Source of the DNA: Symbiodinium natans | Taxonomy: Eukaryota; Sar; Dinophyceae; Suessiales; Symbiodiniaceae | NCBI GenBank assembly: GCA_905221605.1 | Contig: CAJNDS010002066.1 | Coordinates: forward strand, 420,480-484,479 | Length of the DNA stretch: 64,000 nucleotides | Direction: 5' to 3' | Shown here: in pieces, positions 43,481-54,165 of the stretch | Layout: each line of letters opens with the position of its first letter | Numbering within the stretch: position 1 is the stretch's first letter | Position numbers and translations under genes: made by a program | The notes under the pieces: model-generated | What the model was told of the DNA's origin: nothing | The model's database searches: none | Seen by the model: only the letters and a program-made list of their open reading frames with translations

Positions 43481-43774
43481 ATATACAACATGAGCCTTCA
43501 TGGGCCAGAGGTTGGAAAGTGTAGGCTCAAGCAATAGCAGCAACAAGAACAGCAGCAGTCACACGCCCATCCCGGCCATGTGAAAGCCCCCTTAATAGCG
43601 GGGTCGGGGTAGACCGCTCTAAAACCGAAAAGGTGGTACTTTGGGTGGCTGGGGTGGGATCCGCTGCACCGAGGCGGCCCGACCCGCCGCCACTCCCTGC
43701 GCGGGTCGGGACCGCGGCACTCTGGAACACCCTAAACCCTAAACCCTAAACCCTATAAACCCTAAACCCACAAT

Positions 43775-44125
43775 CGCAAGGGTGCGGGTTCACAAACCCA
43801 GGTCCAGCAGGAATCGGTGATTACCTTACCTCTCATTTCTCTTTCTTGGTTTATGAGGCTAGAGGGTGGCTCCCTTTGCAGCACTGCTGTTGTAGGCTCT
43901 GATTTAACACTTGAACTGTTCCTTCTCAGGCTTGCGCAGCAAGACTGCACTGCCTTTTCAGCACTCACCAAGCCACTTTGAAAGGTTTTTTCGCATGGTA
44001 GCAGCCGACATGGGCCCAGCCTCACCCTGTAAAAAAATTGGAAGAAAAGCTGAACCACGGTGTCGAACTGATCAAACAAGTCTGGTGTCACGCCGTCCAT
44101 ATGCCTGACCTGTGCCTGGAGGTTC
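43775..44125 (-). pseudogene. Exon-like module A (copy 2)
   Basis: About 90% similar to 42,277-42,610 and 46,505-46,861. The frame is broken by A-run length changes near 44,030-44,045. At its upstream side it is joined to a family-1 fold-back terminus (CCTGGAGGTTCATGGTA from 44,113). Confidence 0.5.
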
Positions 44126-44332
44126 ATGGTAATTACTTTTTAAACCATGCAAAACTGTACTGATAACCCACCAGCCCAACCCTAAACGAACACCCCAACC
44201 CTAAACCCTAAACCCTAAACCCTAAGCCCCAAACCCTAAACCCTAGACCCTAAACCCTAAAGCCTCAACCCTAAACCCTAAACCCTAAACCCTAAACCCT
44301 AATAACACCCTAAACCCTGAACCCTAGTAAGT

Positions 44333-44636
44333 AGATGTACAGCAGCTACAGCTACACAACCGGTCGAGGCATGCACAGCGTGAGCATCGCTCCACTTGAG
44401 CATAAAAAAACCGTCTGGCGGCCTGCTGATTGCTTAACAACCCCCCAAAAAATAGAAATATTTTTCCTGGTAAGGAGTAAGGAGAGTATGGGGAATTGAT
44501 ATGTTTTATTCCTTTGGGGTTCTTAGCAATATAATAGAAACATTTCCTGAGTGTGATCCTCCCCAACCTACGCAGGGAAAATATGAAAGGTGCCGGGGCA
44601 CTTCCCCAGTAGTCCATGCGCCTTGCAAACATGACC
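44333..44636 (-). pseudogene. Exon-like module B (copy 1)
   Basis: Reads MFARRMDYWGSAPAPFIFSL on the minus strand. About 90% similar to 47,028-47,322, where the frame continues further upstream. Here it is truncated at 44,636 and joined to ACCTGTG plus the fold-back element at 44,641. Confidence 0.5.
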
Positions 44637-44640
44637 TGTG

Positions 44641-44789
44641 CTTGGAGGTTCATGGTAGTTACTTTTTAATCATGTAGAACTGTACTTATAACCCACTTAT
44701 ATGCCCCTTAAGTGCCCTAATATGGTGATAATTGGGATATAAGTACAGTTAATATTGAATTGGGTTACTAAGTACCATGAACCTCCAAG
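44641..44789. mobile_element. Complete fold-back (MITE-like) element, family 1
   Basis: 149 bp with 17-bp perfect terminal inverted repeats CTTGGAGGTTCATGGTA / TACCATGAACCTCCAAG and a largely palindromic interior. It is flanked by TGTG at 44,637-44,640 and 44,790-44,793, a probable 4-bp target duplication. No coding capacity, so it would need a transposase in trans. Other members: 4,404, 6,271, 7,442, 38,820, and single termini at 44,113 and 46,849. Confidence 0.75.
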
Positions 44790-44957
44790 TGTGGTGCACG
44801 TACACGTCAGGACCCTTGAGGTCCAAGGGGCCGCCCCTGACGTGGAAACCCTTATCTCTGGTTTAGGGCTTATAGGGTTCAGGGTTGAGAAGTTTAGGGT
44901 TTAGGGTTTAGGGTTTAGGGTACAGTAGTCCTGGACCCCGTGTTTTTTGCTTTACGA

Positions 44958-45140
44958 ATCCCTTCCAAGCCCATGATGCTAGCATTGTGTTTGCAAATGG
45001 GGCGGGCCTGACCCCCCCGCTTTTCTAAGGCCGGGCAAGCATGCTTGAAAGCATACGAAGCCCTTCCAAACCCGTGATACGAGCATTGTGTTTGCAAATG
45101 GGTGGGGGGCACCCCCACCAACCCCCCCGCTTTTTAAAGC
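44958..45140. repeat. Tandem duplication of a 103-bp unit
   Basis: CCCTTCCAAGCCCATGAT... at 44,958 and CCCTTCCAAACCCGTGAT... at 45,061 share GCATTGTGTTTGCAAATGGG and CCCCCCGCTTTT. About 85% similar. Confidence 0.8.
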
Positions 45141-45144
45141 CGGC

Positions 45145-45780
45145 AACATAGAGGAAATAGAGGTTTTCATACTATAATCTCGCGAAAGAATTGAGATTTC
45201 CATACTAAAATATAAAGAAAAAAGGTCTCGATATTCAAATATAGAGAAAATAGAAGTTTTTTGAGTAAGATAAACAAAAATAGAGGTTTTCACATCAAAA
45301 TATGGACGAAATAAAGGTTTTCCTATTAAAGCATAGAAACAAGGGAGAAGTTTTCATATTCAAATATAGAGAAAAATAGAGGTTTTCCGATTACAACACA
45401 GCGAAAAAATGGTTCTCCACATCAAGGAGGGCAAGAGGAACAAACATACTTTGAATTGCAATTCCCTAAGGGTCCATGTAACTATATAGTATATACTTGG
45501 GCCTGAAAGGGTTTCCCATATAGCAGCTTTCGGGCCCAAGTATAAACAATATAGGTACATGGACCCTTATTGGGAATTCAAATAGAGAGATAACACAGAG
45601 AATAAATTTCTCACGTTTTCCTCTCTCATGCCTTCCACATTAAATACAGAGGAAACAATGACAATATAGACAAAATTGAAAGAGATAGAGGTTTTCGTTA
45701 CAAAATCTAGAGACCTAGAGGTTTTCGTATTAAAGTAGAAGAACAGAGGTTTTGAGGTTTTCATAATATAAAATTATATC
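45145..45780. repeat. A-rich degenerate tandem repeat
   Basis: Loose repeats of about 31-33 bp with consensus ATAGAGAAAATAGAGGTTTTC from 45,145 to 45,430 and again from 45,580 to 45,780, interrupted by the palindrome at 45,459-45,579. On the minus strand it reads as repeated KTSI-like peptides. Spacers are as degenerate as the repeats, so it is not CRISPR-like. Confidence 0.75.
45459..45579. mobile_element. Fold-back element, family 3
   Basis: Arms ATTCCCTAAGGGTCCATGTA and TACATGGACCCTTATTGGGAAT, with an inner pair TATACTTGGGCC / GGGCCCAAGTATA. The roughly 120-bp element splits the A-rich repeat, so it is younger than that repeat. Confidence 0.65.
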
Positions 45781-46260
45781 TATGCACTTCACCTCTGTGC
45801 ACTTCAGTCTATGTTGTTGGGTCAGAGGGCTCCGCACGGAAGAACCCTTCACGATGCTTTCGGGAAGAAGAAACGCGCCCCCGCACCCGCAGCAAAAAAA
45901 ACAAACGCGCCTCCCAGCGCGCCCCTTTTCTTTCTTTTTCTGGAGTGGGGGAGGGTCCTAGGTTCCTCAATACCAACAAGGGAGCCTTGTTGAACTTCTA
46001 GGTTACTGGGGATCCACGTCATGGGCCCCCTTGAGTGCAAGCACGTGATCCCTTGTCCCATACCGAAGCACAAGAACACTTTCGACACTGTCTCCGAGAT
46101 AGCGCTACACCCGAAGGCCCCATGAACCCTAAACCCAATAAACCCTAACCCTAAACCCTATGACTGCCAAGTTCAACACGCTTCTCCATATCAACTACAC
46201 AGATGGCCTCAACTGGTAGGGACAATATGTCACGGAAGGAACATGTCAATGTAAAAATGA

Positions 46261-46457
46261 ACACGCGTGCGGTGAGTCACTACAAGTCCAGCTCGCCTTG
46301 AGATTTGTCGAGCTTTCAAAGGGGTCTTGCAAAGGCACCTTCGTTTCGTGACAGCTAGACTTAATTGCTGAGTTCATAAGCCCCCAGAAAGTGTACACTT
46401 TCAGTTCTACAGGGGATTATAGTATCCCAAACAGTTTAAAGTGTATACTCATTCACC
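46261..46457 (-). pseudogene. 5' part of module A, detached copy
   Basis: Matches 42,615-42,790 (GTGCGGTGAGTCACT, CTTTCAAAGGGGTCTTGCAA, TTTCGTGACAGCTAGACTT) with a small insertion near 46,385. It lies downstream instead of upstream of the module A copy at 46,505, so the order is permuted. Confidence 0.5.
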
Positions 46458-46504
46458 CTAAACCCCAAACCCTAATCCCTAAACCCTAAACCCTATAAAC
46501 CCTA

Positions 46505-46861
46505 AACCCACAATGGCCCACAATCGCAAAAGTGCAGGTTCACAAACCCAGGTCCAGCAGGAATCGGTGATTACCTTACCTCTAATTTCTCTTTCTTGGT
46601 TTATGAGGCTAGAGGGTGGCTCCCTTTGCAGCACTGCTGTTGTAGGCTCTGATTTAACACTTGACGTGTTCCTTCTCAGGCTCTCGCAGCAAGACTGCAG
46701 CACTCACCAAGCCACCTTGAAAGGTTTTTTCGCATGGTAGCAGCCGACATGGGCACAGCCTCACCCTGAAAATTGCGGAAAAGCTGAACCACGGTGTCGA
46801 ACTGATCAAACAAGTCTGGTGTCACGCCGTCCATATGCCTGACCTGTGCTTGGAGGTTCAT
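46505..46861 (-). pseudogene. Exon-like module A (copy 3)
   Basis: Reads RHMDGVTPDLFDQFDTVVQL on the minus strand with a GTGAGTGCT donor and, upstream, CCTCCAAGCACAG|GTC next to a family-1 fold-back terminus. A short deletion near 46,692 separates it from copy 2. Confidence 0.5.
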
Positions 46862-47027
46862 GGTAATTACTTATTAACCATGTACAACTGTACTTGTAAC
46901 CCACCAGCCCAACCCTAAACCCTAAACCCTAAACGAACATCCCAACCCTAAACCCTAAACCCTAAACATCCCTAAACCCTAAACCCTAAACCCTAACCCT
47001 AAACCCTAAACTTAAACCCTAGTAAGT

Positions 47028-47440
47028 AGATGTACAGCAGCTACAGCTACACAATCGGTCCAGGCATGCACAGCGTGAGCATCGCTCCCCTTGAGCATGA
47101 AAACCCTCTGGCGGCCTGCTGATTGCTTTTGAACCCCCAAAAAATTGAAATGTTCTTCCTGAGAAGGAGTAAGGAGAGTATGGGAATTGATATGTTTTAT
47201 TCCTTTGGGTTCTTAACCAAATAGTAGAAACATTTCCTGAGTGTGATCCTCTCCAACCTACGCAGGGAAAATATGAAAGGTGCCGGGGCGCTTCCCCAGT
47301 AGTCCATGCGCCTTGCAAACATTAAAAGCCTTCCCTTCATGACAGGGAGGAATGATCGAATCCGGTAGCCGTCCAACTGAGAAACGAGTTGTTCCACACC
47401 TTCAAAAACATCTCTGGAGCCTTGGTATCTCCTTAAAGAA
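47028..47440 (-). pseudogene. Exon-like module B (copy 2, longer)
   Basis: Open on the minus strand from about 47,440: VEQLVSQLDGYRIRSFLP, then MFARRMDYWGSAPAPFIFSL. The part up to 47,322 is shared with 44,333-44,636. It may be a true exon, since the reading frame is clean and ends near a possible donor CGTAG|GTTGG. No family recognised. Confidence 0.45.
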
Positions 47441-47595
47441 CACAAAAAGTGCTGCCAAGTTCAAAACGCTTCTCCGGGTTCGCGAATTGTCTGCACCGTG
47501 CTTCCTTCACCGGGCAACAGGGACTGTCAGCGGGGACTGATCAGGTAGCCCGAAAACCTTGCACTCCAGCAGGTTTCTGCGGAATCGAACCAAAC

Positions 47596-48772
47596 TCATG
47601 TCAGTTGCGCGATGAGTTTCCTGAAACGTTGGCAGGCGGCTGCCGACATACCCAGCTTCTCGTTCACGCGGTCCAGGAGATCCGCCACGTCAGGATCCTG
47701 CACGAAAGGCGCACAATGGCGGATCATGTCCTGCACGCCTTCCTTGGAGGGCTCGAAGCCATACTTGGGCAGCAGGAGTTTGTGAACCTCGAGAGCCAGG
47801 TCTGCTCGGCCTTCGAGATGGAAATAACCCTCCGGGTCTTCAAAGGCTCGCTCCAGTGGCTTGGCTTTGTCGAAGACGCGGCCGGAGTTGTAGTCGGCAC
47901 GCCTAGGCTGCCCAGTAAGCTAAGATTAAAAAGGGTGTCCGTTTTAGCTTAACGGGTTTATAAGGGAGCCGAAGGCCCCCCAAAAAAAGGGAATAAGGGT
48001 AGTACTGGGCATCCTCGACACGTCTTCAGCTTCTCCAAGTCCTTCTGGAACTTGGCCTGGCTGAACTCGTGGAGTTGGCAACGCAGCATGTCTAGGAGAC
48101 GATGCTTGGTCAAAGGTTTCCCGACGAGCCTGTTGTTGTGGTTCGTCTCCATGGGCGCAACTTTCATCTGCAGCATGTCATTGATGACCACAGCATTGAC
48201 CTCAATGTTGGGATCCTTCGCCAGCGATCGGAAGAGGACAAGCATGCTCTCGACTCCTTCATCAGATGCGCTGAAGCCGTACCTCGGGATGACGTCGAGC
48301 TGGACACAGCGCACCATCTTGCACAGGCCCGACCGAAACTTGCTGCTGCCGGGCTCATGTGTGCGGGCAAGTGCATGGAGCTGGTTCTGAAAGGCTGGCG
48401 CACCGAATTGGGCCATCAATTCCACCTGCATCTGCAGGGCTTGCTCCTTGGTCAGGCTCACGTTTCCATCCTTTGGCTTGGACTGAACCGCCTCCTCCTC
48501 CTCCTCCTCGATCGACCCCTGCTCCTCGATCGACCCCTGCTCCTCCTCGGTCGACCCCTCCTCCTCCTCGGTCGACCCCGTCTCCGGCGAAGACCTAGTG
48601 CTGCTCGCCTCCTCCTGCAAAGTCCATTCTCCAGCGAAGACCTAGTGCTGCTCTCCTCCTGCAGCCTAGTGCTGGGGCTTGAAAGCTGCGAGCCTGAGCG
48701 AGTGCGCTGCTCATCGAGGTCGCCTTCTTGCACGCTGCATGGCAGCATCGCAAGAGGCTTCGCCATCTCCAT
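47596..48772 (-). CDS. Two-exon gene with repeated dinoflagellate KYGF-type domain
   Basis: Exon 2 (47,902-47,596) encodes a domain ending in KLIAQLT with the signature LLPKYGFEPSKEGV...M. Exon 1 (to 48,022) ends with a first copy of the same kind of domain (VIPRYGFSASDEGVESM), preceded by an acidic TEEEE/IEEEE low-complexity part. Intron 47,903-48,021 (119 nt, GT-AG, phase 2) joins KLKT to RADY. The ATG at 48,772 (MEMAKPLAML) is in a different frame from the acidic part; a 44-bp tandem duplication at about 48,600-48,690 separates them. Either a tiny intron or a frameshift lies there. I recognise the repeated domain from many dinoflagellate proteins but know no function. Confidence 0.65.
47910..48010. 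mobile_element. Inverted-repeat-bounded intron core (introner-like)
   Basis: GCCCAGTA at 47,910-47,917 and TACTGGGC at 48,003-48,010 bound 101 bp that fill nearly the whole intron of the KYGF-domain gene. Inside are AAAAAGGGTGTCC and GGGAATAAGGGTA, weakly complementary. It resembles introner elements reported from dinoflagellates. Confidence 0.5.
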
Positions 48773-49829
48773 GATGGTGCCAGTCTAGCTTGACAGTCGA
48801 TGGACACCTGGACACAAACGCCTGCAGGTTTAGACGCGAGATTCAGGCGCAGGTTTGGCTTTCAACCAGCGGAAAGGGTCTAAGGGGGCTACAGAGCCCC
48901 TCATGTCCTCAAGCCCACAAGACATGCCAAATTCCACAGACCGACAGAACGCTTGTCGTCTATGGGAATCCATAGCCTTATCAACACCAAAGACGAAACC
49001 ACTGAAAAGCCAGACCCTATAGAAGCCTGCAGCACGCTCCAAAAACACCCTAAAACAGCATGAACATCTCTAGTCGAACCCAAAGTGATCTGAAGTTGCG
49101 GGAGCCCTAAAGATCCTCAAGTGACCTGACCAATCCCTAATCCAAACCCTAAACCCTAAACCCTAAACCCTAAACCCTAAAACCCCTCAAACCTGAACCG
49201 GGGTTCAAGCCTTGATCGAACCCCCCCGCTGAAGTGCCCCGGCGCATGAGGACGTCGATGCCGTCCTCGTGCAAGCTCCAGGCATCGTGTTTGGCCAGGT
49301 CGGTTTGGGGTTTCGGGTTTGGGTTGACCCTGAGCCCGTACTTGAATCCAGGGCTTAAAAACCGGGGCTGTTGGGCATTTGATTCCGGGTCTAGGGCTTT
49401 GTACCCTGAAGCATACATGCCTGAAACCTCTGGCTACGTCGGAGCTGAATGCAATGCGGCGGCAGCTGCATCCACGAACGATCCTTGACAGGTCCTTTCA
49501 AATCGCAGCCCTAAGCACAAAATCCGAAGTCGAACCGCAAGATATAAAGGAAAAGGACGAAAACCCCTATACGCCCATATGCGACCTTCAAACCCTAAAC
49601 TACCTGAAGAGGACACCCCCTCAACCCTCAAATCCTGAAGCTCCAACCCCTTATTTCTAAACCGTTTCAACCCCCAACGCCAAAAGCACAGATGCCCTAA
49701 ACCCTAGAAAGCCCTAGATGCCAACTCTGGAGCCCTGAAAAGTAAACTATGTCAACCCTCAAGCCCTTGAACCCTGAAACCCGTTCGCCTCTGAATGCTG
49801 GGTTGTACGCACAAAGCCAGCTGGTGCCA
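48773..49829. other. No supported gene
   Basis: Unique sequence with a short CCCTAAA array at 49,145-49,185. Frames of 60-93 codons on both strands show no domain. Confidence 0.5.
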
Positions 49830-51500
49830 TCTTCCAGGTCCGAGACATTGGCGCTCCACAGGTTTCGGCGGCGGTCACAAGCCGATTTTCCTTGGCCGTT
49901 GGCGACGTTTTCAGAAGCCTTTGCGTGCTGTGACTGCCTCAGCCCCCCGCCCACGCAAGCCTCGAGTTCAAAAAACTAACGTGTATCAATGTTTGGACCT
50001 CTCCATAATTAAAAAAACGGATTTTCCTTGGGCAGGTGGCGACTTTTTAGAAGCCTCGGCATGCTCTCACTGCCTAAACCCCGCCGCCAACCCGCAAGCC
50101 CTGAGATGAAAACGCACGCCTGGCGACGAGTAGGAGTGCAAAGGACACCCAGGGCGATTTTGCTGGGAGAATTGCCTGTAAAAACGGCACCGTTTCGCAC
50201 TCCGCGCGTCCGTCGACCGCGCGGCACTTCCATATCAAAAGAGTAACGTGTATCAATGTTTGGACCTCCCCAATAATGAGAAAAAGAAAAAAACTGATTT
50301 TCCTTGGGCACTTGCCGACTTTTCAGAAGCCTCTGCATGCTCTGACTGCCTAAACCCCGCCGCGCACCCGCAAGCCCCTCCTGAGATGAAAACGCACGCC
50401 TGACAACGAGTAGGAGTGCAAACGACGATCTTGCTGGGAGAATTGCCGGTACAAACGGCACGTTTTTGCACGCCGCGCGTCCGTCGACCGCGCGGCACTT
50501 CCATATCAAAAGAATAACGTGTATCAATGTTTGGACCTCCCCAATAATGAGAAAAAGAAAAAAACTGATTTTCCTTGGGCACTTGGCGACTTTTCAGAAG
50601 CCTCTGCATGCTCTGACTGCCTAAACCCCGCCGCCCACCCGCAAGCCCCTCCTGAGATGAAAACGCACGCCTGACAACGAGTAGGAGTGCAAATGACGAT
50701 TTTGCTGGGAGAATTGCCGGTAAAAACGGCACGTTTTTGCACGCCGCGCGTCCGTCGACCGCGCGGCACTTCGATGTCAAAAGAATAACGTGTATCAATG
50801 TTTGGACCTCCCCAAAAATGAGAAAAAGAAAAAACTGATTTTCCTTGACACTTGGCGACTTTTCAGAAGCCTCTGCATGCTCTGACTGCCTAAACCCCGC
50901 CGCCCACCCGCAAGACCCTCCTGAGATGAAAACGCACGCCTGACAACGAGTAGGAGTGCAAATGACGATTTTGCTGGGAGAATTGCCGGTAAAAACGGCA
51001 CCGTTTCGCACTCCGCGCGTCCGTCGACCGCGCGGCACTTCGATATCAAAAGAATAACGTGTATCAATGTTTGGACCTCCCCAATAATGAGAAAAAGAAA
51101 AAAACTGATTTTCCTTGGGCACTTGGCGACTTTTCAGAAGCCTCTGCATGCTCTGACTGCCTAAACCCCGCCGCCCACCCGCAAGCCCCTCCTGAGATGA
51201 AAACGCACGCCTGACAACGAGTAGGAGTGCAAATGACGCGGCAGGGCGATTTTGTTGGGAGAATTGCCGATAAAAACGGCCCCGCACGTCCGTCGACCGC
51301 GCCACCTTAAGTTCAAAAAAGTATCGTGCATCAATCTTTGGACTCCAAAACCCGCCTCCCGCCACAAAAAAAGCTGATTTTCCTTGTCCGTTCTTGTCAG
51401 ACGTCTTTGCATCTGCGGCTCTGTCCTGAAATGAAAATCCACGCCTGGCAACGCGTTGGAGCGCAAATGACGCAGTAGGGCAATTTTCGGACGCACACAG
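49830..51500. repeat. Satellite with about 270-bp monomer
   Basis: Six monomers. The marker GTGTATCAATGTTTGG starts at 49,981, 50,248, 50,519, 50,790 and 51,059 and, diverged, near 51,326, giving periods of 267-271 bp. Each monomer also has CTGATTTTCCTTGG, AGCCTCTGCATGCTCTGACT and CGTCCGTCGACCGCGCGGCA. The inner monomers are about 95% alike and the outer ones more diverged. Minus-strand open frames change frame from monomer to monomer, so I treat it as non-coding. Confidence 0.9.
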
Positions 51501-51760
51501 CATAACCCCTGCCCAAACATGACACGGCTTCCTCAAGCAGTTTAGGCTCTATATAAATATACACATATATACATATTTATATTTATATGTATACCGTATG
51601 TATCCTAAACGCTTCCGCAAGCAGTTTAGCTTCAATAATCATCCTGAACCCTTCCTCAAGCAGTTTGCCTCAATAATCAGCCCAAACTCTGCTCAATAAT
51701 CATCCTACGAGCTTTTTAGGCTTCGTAATCTTCCGGAGAAGAAATGTAAAGGAAAAAACC

Positions 51761-51896
51761 AGGCAAGCACTCATGAGAACGGTGGACACATGCCGGGCAA
51801 GCACTCATGAGAACGGTGGACACATGCCAGGCAAACACTCATGAGAACGGTGGACACATGCCAGGCAAGCACTCATGAGAATGGTGGACACATGTA
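51761..51896. repeat. 34-bp minisatellite
   Basis: Four copies of a 34-bp unit beginning AGGCAAGCACTCATGAGAAC at 51,761, 51,795, 51,829 and 51,863. The preceding 51,534-51,600 is an AT-rich tract with TATATA motifs. Confidence 0.95.
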
Positions 51897-52487
51897 CTTT
51901 GCAACAGCTCACAAGCCGCTTGCCTCTCAACACATTCTGCTATGGGTGACGCCATCATCGGGGATGGTCTTGAAAAATGTTGCAAAATGCGCACGTCGTA
52001 CAGGGGGAGGCCCACACACACGAAGCCAGAATTGCCTAGATTTTTCGACCCCAGATTTGGAGGTCACAGTGTCACAGCTGCAAGCCTCACCCGCACACTG
52101 CCTTCTGCTTCTACTATTTGATACAGTTCCAGCTAATCTAGTCACGTGCTCTTCCCGCAACTCTACCCCTGCCCACTTTCGCGGCGTCGCTACAGTAGTT
52201 CTGGCGGAGTCGGCGTGACAAGCCTCGGCAGAGTCGGCAGAGTCCTCGCAAATTGCAATTTACCAATAGAGCGCCGTGGAGTCCTAGGTTTCCCGGAATA
52301 ACAAAACAATGTTTTTTAGTTCGGGAACACAACGACTCCGCCGCGAGGCTCGCCACCTTGGTCCGTTTTGCTAAGACTCTACGGGGGCGGAGGGCCTCCA
52401 TCACGCAGCAGGAAAGTGACCTTCGCTGTGTTCTCAAGCAGGTTAAGCCGAGGCAAGCGACAAGGACTTCGGAATACAGTACAGGAA
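51897..52487. other. No supported gene
   Basis: Unique sequence. Frames of 125-137 codons overlap on opposite strands and none shows a domain. Confidence 0.5.
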
Positions 52488-53862
52488 CGCCTAAACAGGT
52501 CCAACCCACCCCGAGTCCATTCAAAACACTGTCAAACCCACCCCAGCCCATTCAAAGCATGGTCAAACCCAGCCAAACCCACCCCAAACCCACGCCGAAC
52601 CCACCCCAAACCCACCCGCTCCTCTCAGCCCCTTCAAAACATGGTCACACCCACTCCAAACCCACGTGCACAACCCTTTCGCTGGGGATGTCACCCTTCC
52701 CCAAAATCTTCTTCTTCATTGGGCGCATGGCAACTTCAAATCCGGGCCTGCAACACGCTTAAATATCTTCGCTGTTCAAAGCCCAAGCCTGCCAAAAGCT
52801 TTCATCTGCACAACCGCAGAAAAGGTTGAAGCCACGTTGGTCAACTCCCCAGAGCTTGAAGCGTGACTCCTATCCACAGAAAACACCAACAAAGACCTGC
52901 AGCTCAACTGGCAGGCCAGCATTGCCAGGACGAAGCCCAAGTTACGGGAAAGTCGGGCGACCCAACTTTCAGGGCCGCAAAACACAAGCAATTCTGGCTT
53001 CACCAGGACGGGCCTCCACAGTTGCAACTCTGCCTCACTGCAGCATTACAAAGACGAGCGTACAGCTGCTTCGAACACGTCTTGCGGCCCCAAAAACGGG
53101 GCCGCGAAATGGACCCAGCTCCCGCAATACAATTTGGAACCACCCACCCGCACCCCCTAAACAGGTCCAACCCACCCCGAGTCCATTCAAAACACGGTCA
53201 AACCCACCCCAGCCCATTCAAAGCATGGTCAAACCCAGCCAAACCCACCCCAAACCCACGCCGAACCCACCCCAAACCCACCGCTACTCTCAGCCCCTTC
53301 AAAACATGGTCACACCCACTCCAAACCCACGTTCACCGACGATATCAGGCATTTGACCCGACTACCGCTCCGCTCCACTTCCTTGATGCTGTGCGCTATG
53401 CACTCGCAGCGTGCGTTGCAAGCCAGGACCTCGAACACTTCCAATGTCTCTTTCCGACAGGTCCCCCCATTGCAATGCCTGGCAGCTGCGTCTGGCCCTG
53501 GAACCCCTACTGACTGGGGACTCGGTTCTGTATTGGGCGCATGGCAACTTGAAATCCGGGCCTGCAACACGCTTAAATATCTTTGCTGTTCAAAGTCCAA
53601 GCCTGCCAAAAAACTTTCATTCTGCAATGTCCAGCAAACGACTCTGCACAACCGCAGAAAACGTTGAGGCCACGTTGGTCAACTCCCCAGAGCTTGAAAC
53701 GCGACTCCTATCCACAGAAAACACCAACAAAGACCTGCAGCTCAACTAGCAGGCCAGCAGCATTGCCAGGACGAAGTCCAAGTTTCGGGGAAGTCGGGCG
53801 ACCCCGCTTTCAGGGCCGCAAAACACAAGCAATTCTGGCTTCGCCAGGACGGGCCTCCACAG
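52488..53862. repeat. Large duplicated block
   Basis: A CCAACCC/CAAACCCA-rich 180-bp part (52,488-52,670 and 53,155-53,331) and a 300-bp part beginning GGGCGCATGGCAACTT (52,719-53,020 and 53,536-53,862) occur twice in the same order. A third partial copy of the latter is at 53,967-54,165. Copies are about 93% alike. Threonine/proline-rich open frames across it derive from the repeat. Confidence 0.88.
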
Positions 53863-53966
53863 CACGCGACGTGCAAAAGTGAACGCGTGCGCGACAGGCA
53901 AAAGTGAACGCGTTGCGCAACGTGCATGTGTGAACACACGACGCGTTTCGCGGCAGACAAACGTGA

Positions 53967-54165
53967 CCAAAAGCTTTCATTCTGCAATGTCTCGCAAACG
54001 ACTCTGCACAATAGCAGAAAACGTTGAAGCCACATTGGTCAACTTTTCAGAGCTTGAAGCGTGACTCCTATCCACAGAAAACACCAACAAAGACCTGCAG
54101 CTCAACTGGCGGGCCAGCAGCATTGCCAGGACGAAGTCCAAGTTACGGGTAAGTCGGGCGACGCT
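53967..54165. repeat. Third partial copy of the 300-bp repeat
   Basis: AAAAGCTTTCATTCTGCAATGTC... through AAGTCGGGCGAC matches 53,613-53,800. It is preceded by short GTGAACGCGTGCGCGAC repeats at 53,875-53,960. 54,166-54,800 is unique sequence without a supported gene. Confidence 0.85.

Noticed and set aside
43481-43769. Possible rRNA or structured RNA gene in the GC-rich stretch
   Set aside because: No match to conserved rRNA or tRNA cores that I recognise and no consistent stem set; left as non-coding.
45145-45780. CRISPR-like array
   Set aside because: Repeat units are degenerate and of variable length, spacers are not distinct, and the surrounding genome is eukaryotic.
50253-51536. A 427-codon minus-strand open frame as a gene
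   Set aside because: It lies wholly in the 270-bp satellite, and the same monomer is read in different frames along it, so the protein is not a conserved product.
51761-51896. CRISPR-like or recombination-site array
   Set aside because: Units are contiguous 34-bp tandem repeats with no spacers: a plain minisatellite.
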